This document shows, piece after piece, positions 26,227 through 36,079 of a stretch of 64,000 bases of DNA. The position numbers and the translations under genes are program-made. The notes under the pieces are model-generated. The model worked only from the letters and a program-made list of their open reading frames with translations, made no database searches and had not been told where the DNA came from. Where the stretch lies: NCBI RefSeq assembly GCF_003014595.1, contig NZ_PYGK01000004.1, forward strand, positions 496,001 to 560,000. Reading direction: 5' to 3'. Source of the DNA: Chitinophaga ginsengisoli (GTDB lineage Bacteria > Bacteroidota > Bacteroidia > Chitinophagales > Chitinophagaceae). How positions within the stretch are numbered: position 1 is the first letter of the stretch; every line of letters starts with the position of its first letter.

Positions 26227-26400
26227 CAGGAAATACCAGATAGGGGCCTTTCATTCACATGGCCTCAAATTGTCCCCTTCGCCTTTGCCATGTTTTAGCA
26301 CATAGGCCAGTGGGAGCTCGGGTATTGATTCCTACCTTCGGTTTTTATAGGTGATAGAGATCATTTGTTATTCTTATTATATTGAATGCGAACTTACAGT

Positions 26401-26925
26401 GATTCATGCGCCGACCTTCTTGCTCACGGTGCAGGATGGGATCACTGGCTGAGTTCTTTGAAGTCTCTTGCCATGGGGTTTTGGGAAGGCGGTTTGGCTT
26501 GCAATGATTCATGCGCCGACCTTCTTGCTCACGGTGCAGGATGGGATCACTGGCTGAGTTCTTTGAAGTCTCTTGCCATGGGGTTTTGGGAAGGCGGTTT
26601 GGCTTGCAATGATTCATGCGCCGACCTTCTTGCTCACGGTGCAGGATGGGATCACTGGCTGAGTTCTTTGAAGTCTCTTGCCATGGGGTTTTGGGAAGGC
26701 GGTTTGGCTTGCAATGATTCATGCGCCGACCTTCTTGCTCACGGTGCAGGATGGGATCACTGGCTGAGTTCTTTGAAGTCTCTTGCCATGGGGCTTTGGG
26801 AAGGCGGTTTGGCTTGCAATGATTCATGCTCCGACCTTCTTGCTCACGGTGCAGGATGGGATCACTGGCTGAGTTCTTTGAAGTCTCTTGCCATGGGGCT
26901 TTGGGAAGGCGGTTTGGCAGTTGAA
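26401..26925 (+). repeat. Five tandem 105-bp repeats (left arm of inverted locus)
   Basis: Unit starts are 26401, 26506, 26611, 26716 and 26821, a strict 105-bp period. The units are near identical, with single-base changes such as GGGTTTTGG to GGGCTTTGG in the last two and GCGCC to GCTCC in the fifth. Since 105 is 35 codons, the array stays open on both strands (26386-26982 plus; 26345-26989 minus), but no start context, signal or known domain supports a protein. The whole stretch 26227-27819 is otherwise gene-free. Confidence 0.95.
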
Positions 26926-26953
26926 TATTTATTAAACCCCTGGGAGGGCGTAT

Positions 26954-27400
26954 CAGCAACTTCAAACAACTTAGGCCAGTGATTCCCACCTGCCCGCTCG
27001 CTGCGTACGGTCTCTAAACTAACAATAGAGCGGCTACTTTTTCAGGCTGATTCTTCTTTCTGTCTTTCTGTAGTTATTTATTTTCAGGAGTTATCTCCAA
27101 TGGCCTCAATAACCCAGTTCTTAATTTGAGGCATAAGTAGAAAGCACAAGGCAGTAATCAACTGTTAGTTCATAGACCTCCTACATGCCTAAAGGTTCTA
27201 CATGTCTTACATATCTATACAATTAGCTTATGGATATACAGAGAAGATCCTGACGATAATCGCTATAGTATTACAAAAGACAATAAAAAATGTATACTAC
27301 CGAATATACTTTTTAATGCGGCTGCCCTATCATTAGTTTGGAGACCGCACGCAGCTCGCGGCAGGTGGGAATCACTGGCCTAAGTTGTTTGAAGTTGCTG
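26954..27400. repeat. Identical 41-bp inverted core of the repeat locus
   Basis: Bases 26954-26994 and 27360-27400 are exact reverse complements over 41 of 41 positions. Weaker inverted similarity continues outward (through an indel-free 35-codon stretch into both tandem arrays) and inward to about 27033 and 27318. The central 285 bp (27033-27317) is AT-rich and I recognise nothing in it. The 41-bp core itself is a diverged, opposite-orientation copy of the middle of the 105-bp unit (GCAGGTGGGAATCACTGGC against GCAGGATGGGATCACTGGC). Confidence 0.9.
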
Positions 27401-27454
27401 ACGCGCCCCACCAGGGGGTTAATAAACATCCAACAGCCAAACCGCCATCCCAAA

Positions 27455-27745
27455 GCCTGATAGCAGGGAACTTCAAAGAACTCAGCCAGCGATCCCACCT
27501 GCACCGCGAGCAAGAAGGTCGGCGCGATAATCACGGACCCGCAAAAGCAAAGCCTGATAGCAGGGAACTTCAAAGAACTCAGCCAGCGATCCCACCTGCA
27601 CCGCGAGCAAGAAGGTCGGCGCGAGAATCACGGATCCGCCATCCCAAAGCCTGATAGCAGGGAACTTCAAAGAACTCAGCCAGCGATCCCACCTGCACCG
27701 CGAGCAAGAAGGTCGGCGCATGAATCACGGATCCGCAAAAGCAAA
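27455..27745 (-). repeat. Three tandem 97-bp repeats (right arm of inverted locus)
   Basis: Units begin at 27455, 27552 and 27649 with a strict 97-bp period. Each contains, on the minus strand, the same core as the left-arm units (GCGCCGACCTTCTTGCTC, then GGTGGGATCGCTGGCTGAGT, then TTTGAAGT). The linker between cores alternates between a GCAAAAGCAAAG form and a GCCATCCCAAAG form. The period is not a multiple of three, so no reading frame is kept across units. Confidence 0.93.
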
Positions 27746-27753
27746 GCAAGGTA

Positions 27754-27798
27754 AAACAAAACAAAAGAGGTGCATTCCCAATAAGAATGCACCTCTTT
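27754..27798 (-). terminator. Terminator of hppA
   Basis: A perfect 14-bp stem (27764-27777 with 27785-27798) and 7-base loop. On the minus strand it runs into a T-rich stretch. It separates hppA transcripts from the repeat locus. Confidence 0.85.
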
Positions 27799-27819
27799 AT
27801 CGAAATAAAAAACAACTAA

Positions 27820-30051
27820 TCAATTGTGCTGTACAACAGGCCGTACTTTCACCTGCGCCACCTGCTCAGTAGCCTGCGTCTTTTTACTAACCACCGCACC
27901 AGTATGATGTATCCCCGCCAACGTAGGCGCTATCACCAATGACACAATCGACATCAGTTTAATCAGGATATTCATCGAAGGACCAGAAGTATCCTTAAAC
28001 GGATCTCCCACAGTATCCCCTGTAACCGAAGCCTTATGCGGCTCTGATTTCTTATAATAGATCTGCCCTTTTATCTCCACACCTTTCTCAAAGGATTTCT
28101 TCGCATTATCCCACGCACCACCGGCATTATTCTGGAACATCCCCATCAGTACACCACTCACAGTAGCTCCTGCCAGGAATCCGCCCAGTACCTCTGGTCC
28201 AAAGATGAAACCTACTAAGAGCGGCGTCAGAATAGCAATACTTCCCGGCAGCATCATTTTCCTGATAGAAGCCTGTGTGGAGATAGCCACGCATTTATCA
28301 TACTCAGGTTTGCCGGTACCTTCCATAATACCCGGAATTTCCTTGAACTGGCGGCGTACTTCTTCCACCATCGCCATTGCCGCTTCACCTACTGCCCTGA
28401 TAGCCAGGGAAGAGAAGATGAAAGGGATCATAGCACCTATGAAAAGGCCTGCCAGTACATCGGCTTTATAAATATCAATACCGTCAATACCGGCTACACC
28501 TACGAACGCGGCGAAGAGTGCCAGCGCTGTCAATGCTGCAGAAGCAATCGCGAAACCCTTTCCGGTGGCAGCGGTGGTATTACCTACCGCATCCAGGATA
28601 TCTGTTTTCTCACGCACTTCTTTAGGCAGTTCACTCATTTCAGCAATACCACCTGCATTATCAGCTATCGGACCGAAAGCATCGATTGCCAGCTGCATAG
28701 CAGTGGTAGCCATCATACCTGCGGCTGCAATCGCCACACCGTACAGACCTGCACAGGCGAATGAACCATATATACCCGCTGCCAGCACGATGATGGGAAG
28801 GAGGGTAGATTCCATACCTATCGCCAGACCCGCAATCACGTTGGTAGCATGACCAGTGGAAGACTGACGGATGATAGACAACACCGGACGTTTGCCCATA
28901 GCGGTATAATACTCAGTAATAAGACTCATTAAGGTACCTACTCCAAGACCTACAAAGATGGCGCCCACCACACCGTTTTGTGTGATGGCTTTGGTGCCGG
29001 CTTTGAGTTCGCTGGTACCGGCTACGAAGTCACGTTTCAGGTAGATCGCTTCGCCCGGCAGGATATAATATACCAGCGCTGCACTCGCGATAGCAGAGAG
29101 GACGATAGAACCCCAGTTACCCATGTTCAGGGCTTTTTGCACGGAGCCTGTACTTAAACCTACGCTATCAGATATTTTTACAAAGAAAGTAGCGATGATA
29201 GAGAAAACAATACCCAGGCCCGCAATGAGCATAGGCAATATGATAGGGCCGACGCCGCCGAAATTGTCATTGGAAATGATCTCACTGCCCAGTACCATGG
29301 TGGCCAGTACGGTAGCTACATAAGATCCGAAGAGGTCAGCACCCATACCAGCTACGTCACCTACGTTATCACCCACGTTATCGGCTATGGTAGCAGGGTT
29401 GCGGGGATCATCCTCAGGGATGCCAGCTTCCACTTTACCCACCAGGTCAGCACCTACGTCCGCAGCTTTGGTGTAGATACCACCGCCTACACGGGCAAAC
29501 AGGGCGATACTTTCCGCACCCAGAGAGAATCCCGTCAATACCTCAATGGTACGGATCATTTCTTCAGTATTGGCGTTGGCGCCAAAATATGATTTCAGTA
29601 TGATGAATAGTGAGCCAAGACCCAGTACGGCTAGTCCGGCTACCCCCATTCCCATTACGGAACCTCCTGTAAAGGACACTTTCAATGCGCTGGAAAGACT
29701 GGTACGTGCCGCATGTGCAGTACGTACGTTAGCTTTGGTGGCTATCTTCATACCTATGAAACCTGCTGTGGCAGAGAACAGGGCGCCGACAACAAAAGCC
29801 AGGGCGATGGTCCAGTCAGAGTTATGGTTTGTTGCTCCCATATAAGCCAGCAATAGCGAGGCTATGATCACAAAGTAGGCGAGGATTTTATATTCAGCTT
29901 TGAGAAATGCCATTGCCCCTTCAGCAATATGTGCGGCTATTTCTTTCATCTTTTCATTGCCGGCCTCCTGGCGGGATACCCAGGAACTCCGGATAGCGGT
30001 AAATAGCAAAGCTAGTAATCCAAAACATGGAACGAGGTAAACGATATTCAT
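27820..30051 (-). CDS. hppA: Membrane-bound ion-translocating pyrophosphatase
   Basis: Hydrolyses pyrophosphate and pumps H+ (or Na+) across the inner membrane. The 743-residue protein has about 16 membrane helices. The signature [11 protein letters not shown] and the magnesium-pyrophosphate site [22 protein letters not shown] are intact. [10 protein letters not shown] carries alanine where potassium-independent enzymes have lysine, so a potassium-stimulated type is expected. The helix after the active site reads [11 protein letters not shown] and lacks both usual gate-glutamate positions (FESY or SYAE), so the pumped ion cannot be called. It ends in a terminator. Confidence 0.96.
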   Translation of the reverse strand: MNIVYLVPCFGLLALLFTAIRSSWVSRQEAGNEKMKEIAAHIAEGAMAFLKAEYKILAYFVIIASLLLAYMGATNHNSDWTIALAFVVGALFSATAGFIGMKIATKANVRTAHAARTSLSSALKVSFTGGSVMGMGVAGLAVLGLGSLFIILKSYFGANANTEEMIRTIEVLTGFSLGAESIALFARVGGGIYTKAADVGADLVGKVEAGIPEDDPRNPATIADNVGDNVGDVAGMGADLFGSYVATVLATMVLGSEIISNDNFGGVGPIILPMLIAGLGIVFSIIATFFVKISDSVGLSTGSVQKALNMGNWGSIVLSAIASAALVYYILPGEAIYLKRDFVAGTSELKAGTKAITQNGVVGAIFVGLGVGTLMSLITEYYTAMGKRPVLSIIRQSSTGHATNVIAGLAIGMESTLLPIIVLAAGIYGSFACAGLYGVAIAAAGMMATTAMQLAIDAFGPIADNAGGIAEMSELPKEVREKTDILDAVGNTTAATGKGFAIASAALTALALFAAFVGVAGIDGIDIYKADVLAGLFIGAMIPFIFSSLAIRAVGEAAMAMVEEVRRQFKEIPGIMEGTGKPEYDKCVAISTQASIRKMMLPGSIAILTPLLVGFIFGPEVLGGFLAGATVSGVLMGMFQNNAGGAWDNAKKSFEKGVEIKGQIYYKKSEPHKASVTGDTVGDPFKDTSGPSMNILIKLMSIVSLVIAPTLAGIHHTGAVVSKKTQATEQVAQVKVRPVVQHN

Positions 30052-30140
30052 ATACGTGATTTTAACAATTCTATAAATATAACCTTTTATGGTTTATAAA
30101 AGGAGGGGTTTTACTGACATACTGTGGGTAAAAAAAAGGG

Positions 30141-31685
30141 TCAGCAGGGTTTTAGTTTATGTAACTCCAGGAAGGTCTTTCCGAGGAACTCAACAATATC
30201 TTCCGCTATCATGGCTTCCTGTGAAAGGGCTGCTGCGGCATGATCGCCGGCAAGACCATGCAGGTAAACGCCGAGTAACATGGTCTCCTGCGAACTATAC
30301 CCCTGTGCCATCAGGGAAGTGAGTATACCTGTCAATACATCCCCGCTGCCACCGGTGGCCATACCGGGATTGCCAGTGGCATTGAACCAGATGGAACCAT
30401 CAGGAAAGGCCATGGCTGTGTAACGGCCTTTCAACAGGATATTCAGTTGTCTTTCAACGGCATGCTGAGATAATACTTTCAGTCTTTCCTCATCATTGGC
30501 TGTTTTACCAAAAAGGCGTTCAAACTCCTTCGGATGTGGCGTCAGTAAAGAACCTGCCGGTACTTTTTTCAGCAGGGCAGGAGAGGAGGCAAGGATATTC
30601 AGCGCGTCAGCATCTATCACCATCGGCTGACGGTAATGGTCCAATAGTTTTTCCAATGCCCAGGAGGTACCTGCTGCAGTGCCAAGCCCAGGACCTATAC
30701 CAATGACTTTAAACTTAGCGGCTGCTTCGGGTGTGAGCACATGATTATGGAAGCCGGAACTATGGTCCTGTTGTTCATCAATAAAACACATCGCTCCCGG
30801 TGCTGAGATCTGCATGATCTGATACCCGCATCGGGGAATATGGCAGGACAGCAATCCTACACCGGCCCGCAGACAGGCTTTAGCGCTTAATACAGCCGCC
30901 CCGATCTTACCTTCACTACCCGCTATCAGCAGGGCGTGCCCGAATGTGCCTTTATGGGAGAAGGGCTTACGCGGCCGATAAATGCTCCGTACCTGGAAAG
31001 CGTCTGTAATATTGAAGCGGGAGGGCGTTTGCGCAATATAATCCGGTGACAGATCTATGGAAAGAATGCATATTTCCCCCACAAATGCTGCGTTTTCAGG
31101 CAGAAGGAAGGCTAGCTTATAGAACTCAAAACTAAGTGTCTGATCAGCTTTTATGACGGGATTATTTATGGAAGAAGCATCCGCCTGTAATCCGGAAGGC
31201 ATGTCTATGGCTACAATTTCGTGCTGTGGTTTCAGATCGTTCAGCTGCTGAATGATACCCGCTATCCAGCCTTCCACCGGACGACTCAGTCCCGTGCCGA
31301 GGATCGCATCTACGATCAGGGCATTCCTGTCTAACTGGGGAAGGAGACCGTTGTCAGGAATATCATTTACCGCAGCATGGTATTGCTGCTGTAGTGCATT
31401 CCGGTTGGCAGTATGATCATCAGATGCTTTAGTACTGTGATGAAGGATGTAGGCTACTGCATTATAACCCCTGTTACGCAACAGCCGGGTAATGGCGAGT
31501 CCGTCACCGCCGTTGTTGCCCATTCCACAGAATATATAGACCGGCGTATCTTCATTATAATGACGGCAGATCCATGCTGTGCAGGCAATGGCTGCCTTCT
31601 CCATCAGTGCCAGGCTGCTGATGGGGGTATGCCTTATTGTATAGGCATCTGCGTCGCGTATTTGCTGGGCTGTAAATATTTTCAT
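30141..31685 (-). CDS. nnr: Bifunctional NAD(P)H-hydrate epimerase / ADP-dependent dehydratase
   Basis: Repairs NAD(P)H hydrates: the N-terminal domain (about residues 1-215) epimerises, the C-terminal ribokinase-like domain (about 225-510) dehydrates using ADP or ATP. Visible are the epimerase GNNGGDGL near residue 58 and VDAILGTGL near 125, and the dehydratase HPKEFERLFG near 405 and TGGSGDVLTG near 458 with its catalytic aspartate. An upstream in-frame start would add 23 residues covering a terminator hairpin. The ATG at 31685 (MKIFTAQQIRDAD) fits the family and gives 514 residues. Confidence 0.95.
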   Translation of the reverse strand: MKIFTAQQIRDADAYTIRHTPISSLALMEKAAIACTAWICRHYNEDTPVYIFCGMGNNGGDGLAITRLLRNRGYNAVAYILHHSTKASDDHTANRNALQQQYHAAVNDIPDNGLLPQLDRNALIVDAILGTGLSRPVEGWIAGIIQQLNDLKPQHEIVAIDMPSGLQADASSINNPVIKADQTLSFEFYKLAFLLPENAAFVGEICILSIDLSPDYIAQTPSRFNITDAFQVRSIYRPRKPFSHKGTFGHALLIAGSEGKIGAAVLSAKACLRAGVGLLSCHIPRCGYQIMQISAPGAMCFIDEQQDHSSGFHNHVLTPEAAAKFKVIGIGPGLGTAAGTSWALEKLLDHYRQPMVIDADALNILASSPALLKKVPAGSLLTPHPKEFERLFGKTANDEERLKVLSQHAVERQLNILLKGRYTAMAFPDGSIWFNATGNPGMATGGSGDVLTGILTSLMAQGYSSQETMLLGVYLHGLAGDHAAAALSQEAMIAEDIVEFLGKTFLELHKLKPC

Positions 31686-31727
31686 AGTCAATATCCGCCG
31701 GAGGCATAGCTTATAAATATAAGCAAA

Positions 31728-31765
31728 AAAAAGCGACCATGCCCCGTCAGGCATGATCGCTTTTT
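31728..31765 (-). terminator. Terminator of the 31.8-32.3 kb gene
   Basis: A 16-bp stem (31728-31743 with 31750-31765) with one mismatch and a 6-base loop. T-run on the minus strand. It lies between the small barrel-protein gene and nnr. Confidence 0.85.
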
Positions 31766-31785
31766 AATATTTCAGTCCCCCCCGT

Positions 31786-32307
31786 TTAGAAAGTGTATCT
31801 TACAGAAGCACCTCCGATCTCTTCTCCGACGAAGTTCGTCTCGCCAGTGAAGTTGAAGAAAGGTTTCAGGTCGCCACTCACCACTAGAGGAATTTTCTTG
31901 AATTTGTATTCAAGACCTACGATACCGTCCATACCTGGGGTAACATAGGTACCATTGCCATGTCTGAGCCAGCGGTCGTGGTCATAGTCAAAACGGTCAT
32001 AAATACCCAGGTGTACACCACCACCAAAATACAAGCGGAATTCTGGTTTAGGGAATGGGGCAATATGATATTCATACAGCGCTGTGAACGTTACGTTACT
32101 CCTGTTGCTCACGTTTGTGGTGATCAAACCTTCAATGGCATGCGGACCTGCAATGAAGTGCTTAATAGTACCACCTACCAGCCAGGGATTTACGCGTATA
32201 CCTACAGCTGTTTCATAGTTGGATGATGCGCTAGCACCACGTCTTTGTGCATTTGCCTGTACTGCCATCATTGCACACAGGCTAAATAATAACACAAGTT
32301 GTTTCAT
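31786..32307 (-). CDS. Small exported beta-barrel-like protein (paralogue 1)
   Basis: A 173-residue protein with a signal peptide ending near NAQ (residue 20). The rest is a regular succession of beta strands ending in VRYTF, an outer-membrane insertion motif. It is clearly related to the next gene: GG-T-I/V-K/R-HF/YF, the A-x-EG(L/I)xG/T block, GGG-x-H-x-G and a G-x-D-G-I-x-G motif are shared. It is separated by 50 bases from its paralogue, which lies upstream on the same strand. No function known. Confidence 0.78.
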   Translation of the reverse strand: MKQLVLLFSLCAMMAVQANAQRRGASASSNYETAVGIRVNPWLVGGTIKHFIAGPHAIEGLITTNVSNRSNVTFTALYEYHIAPFPKPEFRLYFGGGVHLGIYDRFDYDHDRWLRHGNGTYVTPGMDGIVGLEYKFKKIPLVVSGDLKPFFNFTGETNFVGEEIGGASVRYTF

Positions 32308-32357
32308 ATTTGTTACTGTTTAGAAATTGCGGATTAGGTTTTTCGATGCTGTTATCT

Positions 32358-32816
32358 TCAAAAAGTATACCGCACGGACACAGCGAAATCCGTCAGGTCG
32401 GAAGAGGTATTGAAGTGAATTGCCGGTTTCCAGTCAAGACTTAGGTTCAGCGGCAACGTTGGAAAGGTATAGTCAATTCCCCCGATACCATCTACGCCTG
32501 CGATAAATTTCACATTCCCATCTGTTTCCCGTGTTCCCATATGTGCCCCGCCTCCGATAAACCATGCGAAACCTTCAGTTGTCAGCGCTGAAAGGTCGAA
32601 ATGGCGCTCATAAAGGCCAGTCACGGTAAAGGTCCCCGAATATACGCCCGCAATACCTTCGACGGCATTCGCATCATCAAAGAAATAACGTACGGTGCCT
32701 CCCAAAGGCAGGCCAAGGCGTAGTCCCACTTGTGCATTACTTTTTGTCTGGGCATTCACTATCTGAATACCGACTCCAAGTAGCAGGGCTATGAATATGA
32801 AAAGGCGCTTTCTCAT
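32358..32816 (-). CDS. Small exported beta-barrel-like protein (paralogue 2)
   Basis: A 152-residue paralogue of the gene beside it, with signal peptide MRKRLFIFIALLLGVGIQIV ending near NAQ. It keeps the same strand pattern (LGLPLGGTVRYFFDDANAVEG, then FIGGGAHMG, then AGVDGIGGIDYTF) and the same final VSVRYTF. The pair probably arose by tandem duplication and may form one transcript. Function unknown; an outer-membrane location is inferred from the C-terminal phenylalanine and strand pattern. Confidence 0.75.
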   Translation of the reverse strand: MRKRLFIFIALLLGVGIQIVNAQTKSNAQVGLRLGLPLGGTVRYFFDDANAVEGIAGVYSGTFTVTGLYERHFDLSALTTEGFAWFIGGGAHMGTRETDGNVKFIAGVDGIGGIDYTFPTLPLNLSLDWKPAIHFNTSSDLTDFAVSVRYTF

Positions 32817-32888
32817 TAGTTATTGCAATGCAATGGCAATAACGATGCCAAGATACAGATTATTATTTTTCGTATTGTAAATAACTGG

Positions 32889-34028
32889 TCATTTTGCTAT
32901 CCTTAAATAGCAATAACCTATGGTGCCGGCCAGCAGAGATGCAGCAATGACGGCTATTTTGGAGATAATCTGCCACTCCGCATGGGTATAAGCCAGGGTC
33001 GAAATAAATATTGACATGGTAAAACCAATACCGGCAATCATCCCTATACCAATCAGTTGCTTCCAGGTAGCCTGGTCGGGCAAGGCAGCCAGTTTAAACC
33101 GCACTGCTATATAAGAGAAAAGAAAGATCCCCAGGGGTTTACCAATCACCAAACCAGCCATTATACCATAACTGATACTACTGTTGAAAGTGTGGAGCAT
33201 GTCCGGTGGAAAAACGATAGCCGTATTGGATAGTGCAAATATGGGCATGATCACAAAATTGACAGGATCATGCAGTTGGTGGATCAGCCGCGATACTTTG
33301 GACGAAGGTATACACGCGGCCAACAGTACGCCCGCAATGGTGGCATGGATACCGGAATTATAAATACAATACCAGAGTAGAATGCCGGGAATAAAATAGC
33401 ACCAGAGCTGCCGTACTTTGCAACGATTCAGGATGATCAACAGGATAAGAATAACACCTGCGGCCAGCAGGTAACCCACTTGTATACTGGCGGTATAGAA
33501 AACTGCAATAGTAAGAATAGCACCCAGATCATCAATGATGGCGAGTGCCGTCAGAAAGATCTTCAGCGATAGCGGCACCCTGTTACCTAACAGGGAAAGA
33601 ATTCCCAGTGAAAATGCAATATCCGTAGCCATTGGAATACCCCAACCATTCGCGTATGGGGTTCCTCCATTAAATATCGTAAAGATCAGGGCAGGGCAGA
33701 TCATGCCACCAAGGGCTGCAAGTATGGGTAACATGGACTGGCGGATAGAAGATAATTCACCGATGGTCACTTCCCTTTTGATCTCCATCCCTACCAGGAA
33801 AAAGAAAGGCACCATCAGGCCATCATTGATCCAGTGAAGGATAGTATGTGGCAGATGCAGCTGCGGGATTGGGATATGCACAACAGTATCCCAGCTGGCA
33901 ACATAAGACTGTTGCCAGGCTGAATTAGCGAGTAAAAGAGAGATAGCCGTGCAGATGATCAATACAATCCCTACTGCCCGGCTATCCTGTAAAAACTCGT
34001 AAATGGGTGATAATAATTTCTTTATCAA
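32889..34028 (-). CDS. nhaA: Na+/H+ antiporter NhaA
   Basis: Electrogenic sodium-proton exchanger of the inner membrane for pH and salt homeostasis. The 379 residues match the family. MATDIAFSLGILSLLG near residue 133 and ALAIIDDLGAI near 162, with the paired transport aspartates, are intact. The only possible start is TTG; its TTGA overlaps the stop of the OstA-like gene, so translation is coupled to it. Why an antiporter sits at the end of an envelope-biogenesis operon is unclear. Confidence 0.95.
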   Translation of the reverse strand: MIKKLLSPIYEFLQDSRAVGIVLIICTAISLLLANSAWQQSYVASWDTVVHIPIPQLHLPHTILHWINDGLMVPFFFLVGMEIKREVTIGELSSIRQSMLPILAALGGMICPALIFTIFNGGTPYANGWGIPMATDIAFSLGILSLLGNRVPLSLKIFLTALAIIDDLGAILTIAVFYTASIQVGYLLAAGVILILLIILNRCKVRQLWCYFIPGILLWYCIYNSGIHATIAGVLLAACIPSSKVSRLIHQLHDPVNFVIMPIFALSNTAIVFPPDMLHTFNSSISYGIMAGLVIGKPLGIFLFSYIAVRFKLAALPDQATWKQLIGIGMIAGIGFTMSIFISTLAYTHAEWQIISKIAVIAASLLAGTIGYCYLRIAK

Positions 34029-36079
34029 AACTCGTCTTCCGCTTTTGGTACCGGTTTTTCTTCTTCTTTTATTTTGGCCTCACTCATAGTGCCCATCAGC
34101 TCATATTTACTCTTAGGCTTGCGTCTGATATCCCAGTGGAAATTCTCCAGTTGCATCTGATCCAGCGGGCGTTGCGTGAAAGGATACATCGTTCCTTCCG
34201 GATCTTTAATAAAGGAAATATGATGTAGTTGTCCTTCTCTGAAATAGATGTTGATAATACCACTCAGGGTCCTGTTCACACTCACATAGGCCGAATCATC
34301 ATCCCGGACGTAATAGATGCTTTCTGCGTTACCATCCACATGCATCCAGTCCAGCGACTGACCTGCAAAATAGCCGGTGATCTGGTTACCCTTGATCTGG
34401 TTGTACAACTGCGGATCGGATTCTTTCACCAGCAGGGCATTCTGATCAAGTAACAGTTTATCAGCCTTTTGATTTTTGGTATAAAGGAAGATGGTATCTC
34501 CACTCAGCTGTGTTTCATTGGCCCACAATATCGGGTTCCTGTAAAAGCGGAAGATAGAATCCTTACTGGAATAATAGATGCTGTCTGCTACACCCTGCAG
34601 GGAATCTGAATAGATGCGTACATGATGCCATGCACGGATATACCTGATTTCGCTGGTATCTTTTGTAGCGCTGGTATCTGTCTGTACCGCCAGTTTAGGT
34701 GGCTGTGCCAGCATAGAATCTCTTGCAGCCAATGCCCTGGATTTCAGACTGACCACTGCGGAATCTTTAGACAATAGAATACTGTCAGCTTTTAATGCCC
34801 GGGTAGTATCCCGAAGAATGGCCATCGCCTTGGCAGTATCGCTGATAATGCCGATGGCGTTACGTTTGAGTGTAATAAGTGCCGAATCTTTCGGCACCAC
34901 CATGGCCGGGATCAATTTACTGCTGTCGCCCGGGGCCAGTGCGTTCTTCAGTTTCTTCGCAAAGGCAGATGTATCTGCCGGCAGGGTTTCTGTTGAATCC
35001 CGTAATGGCGCCCGTATGGAGTCTGGGATATGTGATGTGCTGTCTACTGATACCGTGGTGTCTGTCGAGCTACGGACCGGCGCTACGGTGAAAGTGTCCC
35101 TTTTCAGTACGCCCGAAAAGAGCGTGTCTGCTGCAAGGTAGAGCGTATCTTTTTCCCGTTCCAGGATCATGAGCGGATGCTGGGTAGCGAGTATCGTCTT
35201 TTCCGTCTGATTTACCGTACCGTAGTTGGACAGGAGGGTCATATGCTGCGCTGTATCGCGATACACCATGTTACCGGTAGCATAGGCCAGTCCGGTGCGT
35301 TTGTCCATCGTGATCCTGTCGGCAGTAATGGTAGCAGTACTATCTTCAATAGTAGGCCTGCTATCGAAATTACCCTGTCCTGTTTCGGTATTATATTCTC
35401 CCGAAGTAGCATACATGACTGTCTTCCCATCATTGATGGTGGTAGGGGCCACGATAGTTGCTATTTTGGTCTGGGTATTATATAATAAGGTATCGGTGCT
35501 GAGTGTGTATTCCGGATCTACCAGCAGTACATTGTAATTGAAATATACATCCTTGGTATCAGCATAGTAGTAGCCTTCCTGGCTGGTCAGCACACTGCTG
35601 CCGTTTACCAGTTTTCCCCCTTTCACATAAGTACCTATCCTGGCATTCATGTCATATTGCAGTTCGGGCCCGCTAAGGGTCACCTTACCATCGGTCAGCC
35701 GGGCATTATCCCGCAGGGTAGCCATCCTGGTATTACCTTCATAGTGAAGGTATTCTCCGTAGATGTGGATACTGTCTGCCTGGTTAATATGAATATGACC
35801 GTAGGCGTCCAGTATATTGGAAGCCCTGTTGATCAATGCACTATCACAATAAAATAAGGTGCTACCCTGGCGGAAAATGGCATTGCCAATGAACCGGTTC
35901 AGCTGGATGCTGTCCTTGGTGAGTACATTCAGTTTATCTGACTGAATGATATGTATCACATTGTTCGAGTCTCTTGCCGCGGGTTGTACCTCCTGCGCGG
36001 TAGCCGGAAATAGCCTGCCGAGAAAGAGCCCTGTCAGGATAAGCCCGCATTTTACTAATTGCTGCATTTTCAAGGTCAT
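34025..36079 (-). CDS. OstA/LptA-like periplasmic protein
   Basis: A 684-residue exported protein with an N-terminal signal (ending near PATAQ, residue 28) and OstA-like beta-strand repeats over about residues 45-320, for instance YGHIHINQADSIHIYGEYLHYEG, shared with LptA and LptD. The middle is a low-complexity S/D/K-rich linker (about 320-470), followed by a second strand-rich part. It probably takes part in carrying lipopolysaccharide to the outer membrane. It overlaps MlaD upstream by ATGA and NhaA downstream by TTGA, so all three are translationally coupled. Confidence 0.85.
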   Translation of the reverse strand: MTLKMQQLVKCGLILTGLFLGRLFPATAQEVQPAARDSNNVIHIIQSDKLNVLTKDSIQLNRFIGNAIFRQGSTLFYCDSALINRASNILDAYGHIHINQADSIHIYGEYLHYEGNTRMATLRDNARLTDGKVTLSGPELQYDMNARIGTYVKGGKLVNGSSVLTSQEGYYYADTKDVYFNYNVLLVDPEYTLSTDTLLYNTQTKIATIVAPTTINDGKTVMYATSGEYNTETGQGNFDSRPTIEDSTATITADRITMDKRTGLAYATGNMVYRDTAQHMTLLSNYGTVNQTEKTILATQHPLMILEREKDTLYLAADTLFSGVLKRDTFTVAPVRSSTDTTVSVDSTSHIPDSIRAPLRDSTETLPADTSAFAKKLKNALAPGDSSKLIPAMVVPKDSALITLKRNAIGIISDTAKAMAILRDTTRALKADSILLSKDSAVVSLKSRALAARDSMLAQPPKLAVQTDTSATKDTSEIRYIRAWHHVRIYSDSLQGVADSIYYSSKDSIFRFYRNPILWANETQLSGDTIFLYTKNQKADKLLLDQNALLVKESDPQLYNQIKGNQITGYFAGQSLDWMHVDGNAESIYYVRDDDSAYVSVNRTLSGIINIYFREGQLHHISFIKDPEGTMYPFTQRPLDQMQLENFHWDIRRKPKSKYELMGTMSEAKIKEEEKPVPKAEDEF

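Noticed and set aside
26345..27745. CRISPR array
   Set aside because: Units are 105 and 97 bases with no short unique spacers between 25-45-base repeats, and no cas gene is present.
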